A stretch of DNA of 55,484 bases from Streptomyces sp. MH60 (GTDB taxonomy: Bacteria > Actinomycetota > Actinomycetes > Streptomycetales > Streptomycetaceae): the NCBI RefSeq assembly GCF_002939385.1, contig NZ_MULI01000046.1, forward strand, positions 1 through 55,484, written 5' to 3'. This document shows, one piece after another, positions 16,690 through 24,395 of this stretch (position 1 is its first letter; every line of letters begins with the position of its first letter). A program made the translations under genes and the position numbers. Under the pieces are notes generated by a model. The model saw only the letters and a program-made list of their open reading frames with translations, was not told where the DNA came from and ran no database searches.

Positions 16690-16724
16690 CAGGGGCCCGA
16701 CCCGCACTGCGGATCAGGCCCCTG
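16690..16724 (-). terminator. Hairpin downstream of tRNA-Pro
   Basis: CAGGGGCC and GGCCCCTG form 8-bp arms with a further short inner stem. It lies 17 bp beyond the 3' end of the minus-strand tRNA, where transcription of the tRNA should stop. Confidence 0.5.
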
Positions 16725-16740
16725 ACCTGGTGCTTCACTG

Positions 16741-16814
<74 letters not shown>

Positions 16815-16881
16815 ATCGTCGCTGCTCGTCGCGGCGACGTCGTTTACTTTAGCCCACCGGTGGCCGGAGACGAAATCCGGT

Positions 16882-17631
16882 TTATCGGTGGCGGCGGAGC
16901 GGGTCCGGGCGGATGTGGTCCAGGGCTACGAGGAGTACGGCCAGGGCGTAGAGGGCGAGGCCGATGAGGAGGGCGTTGCCCAGGACGATCTTGTAGCCGT
17001 GCTGGTCGACGTCGAGGAAGGGGTACAGATAGCGGTCCTGGGAGCCGGGGTCGAGCAGCGCGCCGCGGGTCAGGGAGAAGGCCAGGTAGGCCAGGGGGTA
17101 CAGAAGCCAGACAGGGGCCTGGCGCAGGTGCAGGCGGCCGGCGGGGGTGAGGAGGAGCCAGTCCAGGATCGCGGCCACCGGTACCGCCGTGTGGAGGATG
17201 TGGGTCGCGGCGGTCTGCCAGGCCGTGCCGGTGCCCTCCGGCGCCGCGAAGGGGCTCGACGCGTGGGCCAGGAGCGAGTGGTGGACCAGGGCCGCGGCGA
17301 GGACGTAGAACAGGGCCGCGCCCGTGAGGGCGCCCGGCAGTGGGTGGTGGGCGGACCAGGCGCACCGCGCGGAGACGAGCATGGCCAGCGCCAGCAGGGT
17401 GCCGCTCTGGATCGTGAAATGGCTCAGGGCCGTCGCGGGCGCACCGCCGGTGAGCAGTTCGATCCCTACGCCGGTGAGAGCCAGCAGGGCGATCAGGCCG
17501 CGGAAGACGGCGACCGCGCGACGGCGGGCCGGGATCAGTACGGCGCGGGCCGGTACGACGGTGGGCGGCAGGACGACGTGGCCCGGGATCGGGGGGAGGT
17601 CCGGGATGTCCCTGGGTATCGGGGCTGTCAT
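16882..17631 (-). CDS. Pr6Pr-family integral membrane protein
   Basis: A 249-residue protein. A Pro-rich cytoplasmic N-terminus of about 35 residues precedes six hydrophobic helices. Between helices are the His-Phe-Thr-Ile-Gln-Ser-Gly-Thr segment, a His-His pair and Ala-His-Ile-Leu-His, and then Tyr-Pro-Phe-Leu-Asp-Val near the last helix. These match the actinobacterial Pr6Pr group, distantly related to FAR-17a/AIG1 proteins, some of which are intramembrane lipid hydrolases. An enzymatic role here is inference. It stands alone between the tRNA and a metallophosphoesterase. Confidence 0.8.
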   Translation of the reverse strand: MTAPIPRDIPDLPPIPGHVVLPPTVVPARAVLIPARRRAVAVFRGLIALLALTGVGIELLTGGAPATALSHFTIQSGTLLALAMLVSARCAWSAHHPLPGALTGAALFYVLAAALVHHSLLAHASSPFAAPEGTGTAWQTAATHILHTAVPVAAILDWLLLTPAGRLHLRQAPVWLLYPLAYLAFSLTRGALLDPGSQDRYLYPFLDVDQHGYKIVLGNALLIGLALYALAVLLVALDHIRPDPLRRHR

Positions 17632-17781
17632 GGCCTCAACGTAGACAGGCCGGACATAGCGGGCTATATGGGTGGGCCGTGTGGGTTACCCCCGGGGCTA
17701 CCCCCCCCCGGTGCCCCGTGCCCCGGTGCCCCGGCGCCCTGGTCCCTCCCCCTCCCAGACCCTCTCCCCTCCCCGGGACCC

Positions 17782-18711
17782 TCAGTGCTCCCGGCCCACC
17801 AGCGTCAGCAGTGTCGCCTCCGGTGGGCAGGCGAAGCGGAACGGGGTGTAGCGGTTCGCGCCGCAGCCGGCCGAGACGTGGAGGTAGGAGGTGTGGCCCC
17901 CGGACGTGTGCGTGGACAGGCCCTTCACGCGGTCGGTGTCCAGGTCGCAGTTGGTGACCAGGGCGCCGTAGAAGGGGATGCACAGCTGGCCGCCGTGGGT
18001 ATGGCCGGCCAGGATCAGGGGGTAGTCGTCCGCCGCGTAGGCGTCCAGGACGCGCAGGTACGGGGCGTGCACCACGCCCATCGAGAAGTCGGCCGCGCCG
18101 GACGGGCCGCCGGCCACCTCCGCGTACCGGTCCCGCTTGATGTGCGGGTCGTCCAGCCCCGTCAGCTCCACCGACACGCCCTCGATCTTCAGCGAGCCGC
18201 GGGTGTTCGTGAGGTTCTGCCAGCCCGCGGCGTCGAACCCGTCGCGCAGGTCCTCCCACGGGTTGTGGACGGCTCCCACCACCGGCGGGTTGCCGTTGAG
18301 GCCGTGGCGGCCCTGAACCTTCTCGAGCAGGTACCGGGCGGGGTTGCGGGGCCTGGGCCCGTAGTAGTCGTTGGAGCCGAAGACGTAGGCGCCCGGGAAC
18401 TCCATCAGGGGGCCCAGGGCGTCCAGGACCTCGGGAACGCCCTCCGGGTCGGACAGGTTGTCGCCGGTGTTGATCACGAAGTCGGGGCGCAGCCCGGCCA
18501 GCGAGCGCAGCCAGCGCTGCTTCTTGCGCTGACCGCCGACCATGTGGATGTCGGAGACCTGGAGTACCCGCAGGGGCCGCATCCCGGACGGGAGGACGGG
18601 GACCGTCACCCGTCGGAGGCGGAAGGAGCGGGGCTCGATCCCTGCCGCGTAGATCAGACCGGCGGTGCCAACCGCCGTCATTCCCAGGGGTACTCCGTAT
18701 CGCGCGCGCAT
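17782..18711 (-). CDS. Calcineurin-like metallophosphoesterase
   Basis: A 309-residue protein. A short N-terminal hydrophobic segment (about 8-25) may anchor it in the membrane. The metal-site motifs run in order: Ser-Asp-Ile-His, Gly-Asp-Asn, Gly-Ser-Asn-Asp (family usual Gly-Asn-His-Asp), Val-Val-His, and Gly-His-Thr-His-Gly-Gly. The usual His of the third motif is replaced, although other residues may serve. This is the YkuE/YaeI-like class of membrane-proximal phosphodiesterases, some of which act on lipid intermediates. It is divergent from the YqeY gene. Confidence 0.88.
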   Translation of the reverse strand: MRARYGVPLGMTAVGTAGLIYAAGIEPRSFRLRRVTVPVLPSGMRPLRVLQVSDIHMVGGQRKKQRWLRSLAGLRPDFVINTGDNLSDPEGVPEVLDALGPLMEFPGAYVFGSNDYYGPRPRNPARYLLEKVQGRHGLNGNPPVVGAVHNPWEDLRDGFDAAGWQNLTNTRGSLKIEGVSVELTGLDDPHIKRDRYAEVAGGPSGAADFSMGVVHAPYLRVLDAYAADDYPLILAGHTHGGQLCIPFYGALVTNCDLDTDRVKGLSTHTSGGHTSYLHVSAGCGANRYTPFRFACPPEATLLTLVGREH

Positions 18712-18747
18712 ACGTCCATCGTGTCAGAAGCGGTGGGGAAGCGGCGC

Positions 18748-18785
18748 TGGGAGGCCGTCCGCGGCGGTGGGAGGCCGTCCGCGGC
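18748..18785 (+). repeat. Short tandem repeat, 20-bp period
   Basis: TGGGAGGCCGTCCGCGGC occurs twice with a 20-bp period in the divergent region between the metallophosphoesterase and the YqeY gene. No function is evident. Confidence 0.6.
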
Positions 18786-18850
18786 CGCCTTCGCCGGGGG
18801 CGCGGAAATCAGCGGGCGTCTTTCCTCCCGCACCTGCGACAATCAGGTCC

Positions 18851-19315
18851 ATGACCACGCTCAAGTCGAAGCTGCACGACGACCTCAACTCCGCGATCAA
18901 GGAGCGCGACGAGCTCCGCTCCTCGACGCTCCGGCTGACGCTGGCCGCGATCACCAAGGAGGAGGTCGCGGGGAAGCAGAAGCGCGAGCTCTCCGACGAC
19001 GAGGTGCAGAAGGTGATCACCCGCGAGGCGAAGAAGCGCCGTGAGGCCGCCGAGGCCTTCGCCCAGGGTGGCCGCGCCGAGCAGGCCGAGCGGGAGAAGG
19101 CGGAGGGCGAGGTGCTCGCCGCCTACCTGCCGAAGCAGCTGTCCGACGACGAGCTGAACGCGATCGTCGCGCAGGCCGTCGAGGAGGCGAAGGCGGTCGG
19201 TGCCGAGGGCCCGCGTGCCATGGGCGCCGTGATGAAGATCGTGAACCCGAAGGTGGCCGGGCAGGCCGAGGGCGGCCGGGTCGCCGCCGCGGTCAAGAAG
19301 CTCCTGGCGGGCTGA
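18851..19315 (+). CDS. GatB/YqeY domain-containing protein
   Basis: A 154-residue protein that matches full-length YqeY: helical N-terminus (Leu-Lys-Ser-Lys-Leu), then Ser-Thr-Leu-Arg-Leu and Arg-Glu-Ala-Lys-Lys-Arg-Arg-Glu, and a C-terminal YqeY bundle with Ala-Tyr-Leu-Pro-Lys-Gln-Leu. The fold is that of the GatB tail, which binds tRNA in amidotransferases; free-standing YqeY proteins have no settled role. The ATG at 18851 lies at the start of the conserved region. A strong hairpin follows the stop. Confidence 0.9.
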   Translation: MTTLKSKLHDDLNSAIKERDELRSSTLRLTLAAITKEEVAGKQKRELSDDEVQKVITREAKKRREAAEAFAQGGRAEQAEREKAEGEVLAAYLPKQLSDDELNAIVAQAVEEAKAVGAEGPRAMGAVMKIVNPKVAGQAEGGRVAAAVKKLLAG

Positions 19316-19330
19316 GTACGTACGACGGCC

Positions 19331-19362
19331 GACGGCCGGGAAGCATCCGCATCCCGGCCGTC
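19331..19362 (+). terminator. Rho-independent-type hairpin after the YqeY gene
   Basis: Perfect 11-bp arms GACGGCCGGGA/TCCCGGCCGTC enclose a 10-nt loop, beginning 16 bp after the stop. The tract after it is only weakly U-rich, as is usual in Streptomyces. Confidence 0.75.
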
Positions 19363-19728
19363 CTGTGCTCCCCGGTCGGCGGCAGAACAGCCGAAAGCCG
19401 GATTTCTACCCTTCCGTAACACGGGCATGGAAAGCGTGGAAGCAACCGCTTGCGCGCAGTTTTCTTTCCCTGGAACCTTTGCACCGGTCTGTTCACGGCG
19501 AAATTCGGCCTTCGGGTTTCCGTGGTGCCCGAGTCCTTCTCGTGGCCGCCCGGATGATCTAGGTTCCTACTGGTCAAGAGCAGTCCTGAGGGCTGCTGGG
19601 GTGGGAAATGTCGTTCTCGGGGGGGAATCAGGGCATGCCCGACCCCATGAATGCCGCGGTGACGGTGGCGCGGTGTGCGCCGACCTCTTCCGCCCCGCCT
19701 TCGAATTCCGGCGGCAGGAAGGGACCCA
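19363..19728. other. Long leader/promoter region of the DUF1906-type gene
   Basis: About 366 bp without a supportable gene. It is noticeably lower in GC than its surroundings around 19385-19480 (for example GCGCAGTTTTCTTTCCC). Such a dip often marks promoters or acquired DNA. I could not assign a promoter with confidence. The ribosome site GGAAGGGA ends six bases before the ATG at 19729. Confidence 0.5.
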
Positions 19729-21969
19729 ATGGCTGATGAGATGGTGCTCCGCGCCCAGAGATTCATCAACACCACATACGGGAACGGCGCCACCCTCGGC
19801 ATTTCCAAACTGGAGGAGAACGGTCGCACGGGTTGGACCGTGATGTATGCCCTGACTCGGGCACTGCAGTACGAGATGGGTATCCCGTCGCTGTCGGACA
19901 ACTTCGGTCCGACCACCCTCGCCACCATCGGAGAGAAGTACGGCAAGCTCGACGAGACCACCATCCCGTCGGCGAACTTCTGCCGGATCATCCAGTCGGC
20001 GCTCTACTGCAAGGGCTACGACGGCGGTGACATCGACGGAACCTACAACGACCGCGTCAAGGCGGCCGTGGCGAAGCTGAACGCGAACATGGGCGTCGGC
20101 GGCACCTATCCCGGCAGTTCCCTGTGGCCGAAGGTGGTCAAGGGGCTGATGAACATGGACGCCTACGTCACCGTCAACAACGGGTCGGAGACCATCCGGT
20201 CCATCCAGCAGTGGCTCAACGGCCGGTACGTGCTCCGCAAGGACTTCTACATCATTCCCTGCGACGGCCATCACTCCCGTGACGTCGCCAAGTCGATGCT
20301 CTTCGCCATTCAGTACGAACTGGGCATGGCCGACGGCGTCGCGAACGGGGTCTTCGGTCCCGGAACGCAGTCCGGCCTGAAGAGCCACACGGTGTCCACC
20401 GGCTCCTCCGGGGTCTGGGTGCAGTTGTTCACCGGGGCGATGGTCCTCAACAAGCGCCCGGTGTCCTTCACGAGTTCGTACACGTCCTCGCTGGCCTCCA
20501 GCGTCAGTACGTTCCAGTCGTTCATGAAGCTCGCCGTGAACGGTCAGGGAGACTTCGAGACCTGGGCCGCCCTGCTCGTCTCCTACGGCGACCAGAGCCG
20601 GGCGGGCGAGGCCTGTGACGGCGTCACGAAGATCACCGCCGCTCGGGCCCAGGCCCTGAAGGCCGCCGGCTACAAGTACGTCGGGCGGTACCTCTACAAC
20701 CCGTCCACCACGTCGCTCCCGGAGAAGGAGATCCAGCCGGGCGAGCTGGCGACCATCAAGGAATACGGGCTGCGCTGCTTCCCCATCTACCAGACGTGGG
20801 CGCGCTCGGTCGACTACTACAGCGTCGAGCAGGGCGTCACCGACTGCATGACGGCGTCGTTCAAGGCGGAGGAACACGGGTTCAAGCCCGGCACGCGCAT
20901 CTACTTCGCCGTCGACTACGACGCGGTGGACGAAGAGGTCACCTCGTACATCCTGCCGTACTTCCAAAGCGTCAGGGACGAGATGAACCGGCTGGGCAGT
21001 CCCTACAAGATCGGGGTCTACGGGCCGCGCAACGCCTGTTCCCGGATATCCGCGGCAGGTTACGCGGATGCCAGTTTCGTGTCGGACATGTCGTCCGGCT
21101 TCTCCGGCAACCTCGGATATCCGATGCCCGAGAACTGGTCCTTCGACCAGATCGTCACCAAGACGATCGGTTCCGGCAGCGGCCAGATCGAGATCGACAA
21201 CAACATCGCCTCGGGCCGCGACACCGGGCAGGGCGACTTCTACCCCGCACCCTCCGAGAAGCTCGACATCGGCTTCGACATCGATCTCCTGCCCGCTCTG
21301 CTGCAGGAGATCCAGGCGTACATGGCGAGCATCGGCAAGCCCGGCGGGGAGCGCATCTACACCCTGCAGGAGTGCCTCGAAACGATCATCAGCCACGACG
21401 CGGCGATCACCTCGGGAGCCCGCAGGTACCGGATGCGCAAGGCGCTCATCCAGACCTCGGCGTTCTGGGAGTTCTGCCACTACAGCATCAAGGACCTCAC
21501 CGAGGACGCCGGTGTGACGCTCTACCACACCGGGATCATCCCCGACTGGGCCAAGGACCTCCCCAAGGTCGAGCAACTGGTCGACAGCAGCACCGGCATC
21601 GCCAAGATCTCCGGCCGCACCTGCATCCTGGCGCGCAACAACTCGATCCGCGCGGGGCTGCTGGAAGGCACCATCCTCGACGCGACCGACGAAGACGACC
21701 GCTGGGCCATGTGGCAGAAGGTCAACCAGGACAACGTGTTCAACCTGAGCACCGTGCCGCACATGCACATCTGGGGCGCCGACGGAAAGGCGGGCGATCA
21801 CGCCGAGACCCCGATCCGACGCCCCGCGCTCGACTACACCGAGACCGAGATCTACGAGGTGCTGCGCCGGTACCAGGGCTTCGGCACCGAGGCGGAGGCC
21901 CACGCGCAGGAACGCATGCCGCTCTACGCGATCTTCGAGAAGTACAACCTCGCCATCCGCGGGGTCTGA
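19729..21969 (+). CDS. Peptidoglycan-binding, DUF1906 (glycoside-hydrolase-like) protein without a signal peptide
   Basis: 746 residues from an ATG with a good ribosome site. Residues 1-~290 contain two or three peptidoglycan-binding-like repeats (Asn-Phe-Gly-Pro-Thr-Thr; Gly-Asp-Ile-Asp-Gly-Thr-Tyr; Gly-Val-Phe-Gly-Pro-Gly-Thr-Gln). Residues ~300-510 match the DUF1906/Rv2525c TIM-barrel, with Gly-Tyr-Lys-Tyr-Val-Gly-Arg-Tyr-Leu and Ile-Tyr-Phe-Ala-Val-Asp-Tyr-Asp as in GH25-like enzymes. The last ~230 residues are unrecognised. No signal peptide or Tat motif precedes the wall-binding part, so export would need another route. It is followed after five bases by a membrane-protein gene, suggesting an operon. 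Confidence 0.85.
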   Translation: MADEMVLRAQRFINTTYGNGATLGISKLEENGRTGWTVMYALTRALQYEMGIPSLSDNFGPTTLATIGEKYGKLDETTIPSANFCRIIQSALYCKGYDGGDIDGTYNDRVKAAVAKLNANMGVGGTYPGSSLWPKVVKGLMNMDAYVTVNNGSETIRSIQQWLNGRYVLRKDFYIIPCDGHHSRDVAKSMLFAIQYELGMADGVANGVFGPGTQSGLKSHTVSTGSSGVWVQLFTGAMVLNKRPVSFTSSYTSSLASSVSTFQSFMKLAVNGQGDFETWAALLVSYGDQSRAGEACDGVTKITAARAQALKAAGYKYVGRYLYNPSTTSLPEKEIQPGELATIKEYGLRCFPIYQTWARSVDYYSVEQGVTDCMTASFKAEEHGFKPGTRIYFAVDYDAVDEEVTSYILPYFQSVRDEMNRLGSPYKIGVYGPRNACSRISAAGYADASFVSDMSSGFSGNLGYPMPENWSFDQIVTKTIGSGSGQIEIDNNIASGRDTGQGDFYPAPSEKLDIGFDIDLLPALLQEIQAYMASIGKPGGERIYTLQECLETIISHDAAITSGARRYRMRKALIQTSAFWEFCHYSIKDLTEDAGVTLYHTGIIPDWAKDLPKVEQLVDSSTGIAKISGRTCILARNNSIRAGLLEGTILDATDEDDRWAMWQKVNQDNVFNLSTVPHMHIWGADGKAGDHAETPIRRPALDYTETEIYEVLRRYQGFGTEAEAHAQERMPLYAIFEKYNLAIRGV

Positions 21970-21974
21970 CGCGC

Positions 21975-22454
21975 GTGATCACGGCAGCCGATCCCTGGCA
22001 GGGCCACGACGACACCGTTCTCTTCACGACGCTCCTCACGGCGACACCGACGCTGATCGCCCTCCTGGCGTATCTGTGCTCCCGGTTCACCGCGCGGGCC
22101 CGCCTCCACCGCACTGCGGCCAAGGTGACGCGGGACGTCTCCCTGACGGCGGTCGCTGCGGGCCTCGCCGTCTACCTGTGGGGCCTGCTCGACCTGCTGT
22201 TCCTGGGGGACCAGGAGCAGGCGCAGGAGTGCGAGCGGCAGCGACCCGAAGGGGCGGTCCTGGTGGGCCGCAGAGGGGACTTCGTCCCGCTGCGGCTCGT
22301 CTGCGAGGTCTCGGACGGCCGTGACTACTCCGTCGTCGTCCCCGGCTACATCAATCCGACCCTCACCGTTCTGCTGGTGCTCGCGCTCCTCGGTGCCGCG
22401 GTTTCCGCTTTCCTGCACCACCAGCAGCGCACGCCGACACAGAAGAAAGGATGA
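21975..22454 (+). CDS. Small integral membrane protein, unknown function
   Basis: A 159-residue protein with a GTG start five bases after the previous stop. Two N-terminal helices lie at about 17-36 and 52-72. A ~50-residue extracytoplasmic loop with two Cys (Glu-Cys-Glu-Arg and Leu-Val-Cys-Glu) and a C-terminal helix (about 128-147) follow. The Cys pair could form a disulfide. No family is recognised. Its tight placement between a peptidoglycan-binding protein and a Tat-exported protein suggests a cell-envelope cassette. Confidence 0.75.
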   Translation: MITAADPWQGHDDTVLFTTLLTATPTLIALLAYLCSRFTARARLHRTAAKVTRDVSLTAVAAGLAVYLWGLLDLLFLGDQEQAQECERQRPEGAVLVGRRGDFVPLRLVCEVSDGRDYSVVVPGYINPTLTVLLVLALLGAAVSAFLHHQQRTPTQKKG

Positions 22455-22458
22455 GCCG

Positions 22459-23211
22459 TTGAACAACTCCGGTATTCCCCGCCGCACCACTCTCCTCGCC
22501 GCCGCCGGTGCCACCGCCGCCGCGAGCCTCACCACCACCGGCCTGCTCGCGTCCCCGGCCGCCGCCGCCGGGCCGCAGCCGGTCAGGAACGACGCGTTGA
22601 AGGAGGCGCTGCGCCGCGCCAAAGCGCGTCATCGCCGACTGCGTACGGGCCGGCCCTCGGCCAACGGGTGGGAGATGCAGAACGCCGTCGACGCCGACGG
22701 TGCCGTCGTCACCTGCCCGGTGCCGGGCACCGGGCTGACCGTCCGGTTGCGCATGGGCGACACGCAGACGGTGCTGGTCCATGTGATCCGCCGCTTCCAC
22801 TACGAGGTGGACGCCCTGGGTGCCGGCACCGGGCCCGGAGCCCTGGAGGGGTGGACGGCGCCGTCGGCGGTGCGCGACGCCCGGCGGCCCGAGTCGAACC
22901 TGGCGTCCGGTACCGCCGTCGTGATCAGGCCGGGTTCCTATCCGGCGGGTGTGCGGGACGGTTTCACCGGGGCCCAGGTGCTGACCCTCCGGGACATCCT
23001 CGCCGACACCGAGGGCGTCGTCCGGTGGGGCGGCGACGACCGCCACCCGTACGAAGGGCTGTTCTACCTCGACGTACCGCCGGACGACGCGCGGCTGGGA
23101 CGCGTCGCCGCGAAGATCCGCTCGTGGAACGAGGCCCCGGGTGCGGGTGCGGGTGTGGTCCCCGACGTGACGGAACCCTCCCGTCGCCGCCGGGCCGAGC
23201 GCAACCGCTGA
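22459..23211 (+). CDS. Tat-exported M15/VanY-like protein with degenerate metal site
   Basis: 250 residues from a TTG codon eight bases after AAAGGA. The Tat signal Pro-Arg-Arg-Thr-Thr-Leu-Leu runs into an Ala-rich h-region ending Ala-Ala-Ala-Ala-Gly. The mature part resembles VanY-type M15 peptidases (Asn-Gly-Trp start, Val-Arg-Leu-Arg, His-Val-Ile-Arg-Arg-Phe-His, Arg-Trp-Gly-Gly-Asp-Asp). Where the family has Ser-x-His-x-Ser-Gly-x-Ala-x-Asp, this protein has Ser-Asn-Leu-Ala-Ser-Gly-Thr-Ala-Val-Val. The final Met-His-Phe position reads Leu-Phe-Tyr. All three usual zinc ligands look replaced, so a binding rather than a peptidase role is likely. Family assignment is by eye. Confidence 0.75.
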   Translation: MNNSGIPRRTTLLAAAGATAAASLTTTGLLASPAAAAGPQPVRNDALKEALRRAKARHRRLRTGRPSANGWEMQNAVDADGAVVTCPVPGTGLTVRLRMGDTQTVLVHVIRRFHYEVDALGAGTGPGALEGWTAPSAVRDARRPESNLASGTAVVIRPGSYPAGVRDGFTGAQVLTLRDILADTEGVVRWGGDDRHPYEGLFYLDVPPDDARLGRVAAKIRSWNEAPGAGAGVVPDVTEPSRRRRAERNR

Positions 23212-23227
23212 CGGACCGGTCGGCCCG

Positions 23228-23518
23228 TCACGGATTGCGGGAGGGCGTCCGCTCCAGCGGATGCCCTCCCGTTTCGTACGGCGGGCGCATGGCGCGGAGC
23301 AGGCCCAGCTCCTGGGCCCGCGCTCCCAGGGCCACGCGCCCGTTGGCCCGCAGCTGCTCCATGAGCCGCTGGACCCTGCGCTGTACCGTGCGGTGTCCCA
23401 CGCCGAGTCGCCGGGCGATCGAGGCGTCACTGAAGCCCGCATACAAGAGATTCAGAATCTTTCGGTCGTCGTCGCCGACGGCGGAAAGGTCGACGCAATT
23501 CTCCGGTCTGGCGGTCAA
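23228..23518 (-). CDS. Stand-alone LuxR-type helix-turn-helix protein
   Basis: 96 residues from a TTG start with only a weak GGGG upstream. Residues ~17-65 form a LuxR/sigma-4-like HTH (Asp-Arg-Lys-Ile-Leu, then Gly-Phe-Ser-Asp-Ala-Ser-Ile-Ala-Arg-Arg-Leu and Arg-Thr-Val-Gln-Arg-Arg). No receiver or sensor domain is present, and an in-frame stop 43-45 bp upstream excludes one. It may be a natural short regulator or the relic of a longer TrmB/LuxR-type protein. It is convergent with the M15-like gene, whose stop lies 16 bp away. Confidence 0.65.
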   Translation of the reverse strand: MTARPENCVDLSAVGDDDRKILNLLYAGFSDASIARRLGVGHRTVQRRVQRLMEQLRANGRVALGARAQELGLLRAMRPPYETGGHPLERTPSRNP

Positions 23519-23615
23519 AAGAACCCCGATGTGATGTGCGGCTGTTATGCGCGGTCCATTTTAAGTGAACTCTGTCGCACGGGGAAGACGGATAAATGAA
23601 AGATGAGCGACAAAA

Positions 23616-23647
23616 GGGCGGAACGATGGAATTCCATCGTTCCGCCC
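23616..23647 (-). terminator. Perfect 32-bp palindrome ending in U-tract on the minus strand
   Basis: Sixteen-base perfect arms (GGGCGGAACGATGGAA and its complement) meet without a designed loop, and the minus-strand transcript then reads UUUU. It lies 41 bp after the stop of the DUF2690-like gene at 23688, giving a strong intrinsic terminator. The same palindrome stands upstream of the HTH gene and would insulate it. Confidence 0.8.
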
Positions 23648-23687
23648 CACCGCTGCGGCGCCGTCGTCGCGGCGACCGTGGGCCGGC

Positions 23688-24194
23688 TCAGTACCAGGGG
23701 GTGCAGCTCTGGTCGCCCGACGGGTCCTCCACGCAGGCCCGCATCATGTGGGTCGAGGGGTTGTGGTACATCGGGGTGCGCGTCCAGTAGTAGTTCGTCC
23801 CGCCGGGAATCTTGGCGGTCCAGCCCGAGGCGCCGCCCTTCTTCAGGCCGAGCCGCCAGTAGCACTCGGACTGGTCCTTGGTGCAGCGCTGGACGTACAC
23901 GCTCCAGTCACCCTCGTTGGAGCCGCTGATGTAGTGCAGCCGCGCCCAGCTGTACTGGTCGCCGTCGGTCTTGCCCCACCGCAGCTCGTACAGGAAGGAG
24001 CCGCCGAGTTGGTACGGCCCGTACGGGCTGACCGGTCCGGTCTGCCACGACTGGATGTTCGGGTCGTGCCCGTCGCAGCCGAAACCGGAGCACGCCTGGG
24101 CGCTCGCCTGTGCCGAGCCGGGGAGCATGAGGACCAGGGTGAGAGCGCTGATCAGTGCGCCGAACGTCGCGCCGATCCGTGTGCGAAGTTTCAT
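23688..24194 (-). CDS. Secreted DUF2690-like protein
   Basis: 168 residues from an ATG after GGAGGGG. A Sec signal peptide (Lys-Leu-Arg-Thr-Arg start, hydrophobic core, Ala-Gln-Ala-Ser-Ala) is followed by Cys-Ser-Gly-Phe-Gly-Cys-Asp-Gly-His-Asp-Pro, the typical DUF2690 opening. Aromatic-rich strands follow (Tyr-Ser-Trp-Ala-Arg-Leu; Trp-Ser-Val-Tyr-Val-Gln-Arg-Cys; Tyr-Tyr-Trp-Thr-Arg-Thr-Pro-Met). Six Cys in the mature part suggest disulfides. The function is unknown; an extracellular role is inferred. Confidence 0.8.
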   Translation of the reverse strand: MKLRTRIGATFGALISALTLVLMLPGSAQASAQACSGFGCDGHDPNIQSWQTGPVSPYGPYQLGGSFLYELRWGKTDGDQYSWARLHYISGSNEGDWSVYVQRCTKDQSECYWRLGLKKGGASGWTAKIPGGTNYYWTRTPMYHNPSTHMMRACVEDPSGDQSCTPWY

Positions 24195-24329
24195 TTCCCC
24201 TCCGTGGTGCAGCAATGAAAGGCACCCGGTGGCGGGGCCAGACGCGACTATGTCACGGCATCGCGCGAACGGAATGGCTCTCTCGTCGGCTGGCGTAATC
24301 ACGTCGAATAGGTTTGGAAACAAGGCGAA

Positions 24330-24360
24330 CGGTCCCTCCCCCGATTCGGGGAAGGGACCG
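24330..24360 (-). terminator. Hairpin downstream of the penicillin-binding protein
   Basis: CGGTCCCT/AGGGACCG arms extended by C-run/G-run pairing form a 31-nt hairpin 36 bp after the minus-strand stop of the PBP gene. Confidence 0.7.
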
Positions 24361-24395
24361 TTTCGTCCTGGCCGTGCTTGTGCCGGTGGGGCGAG

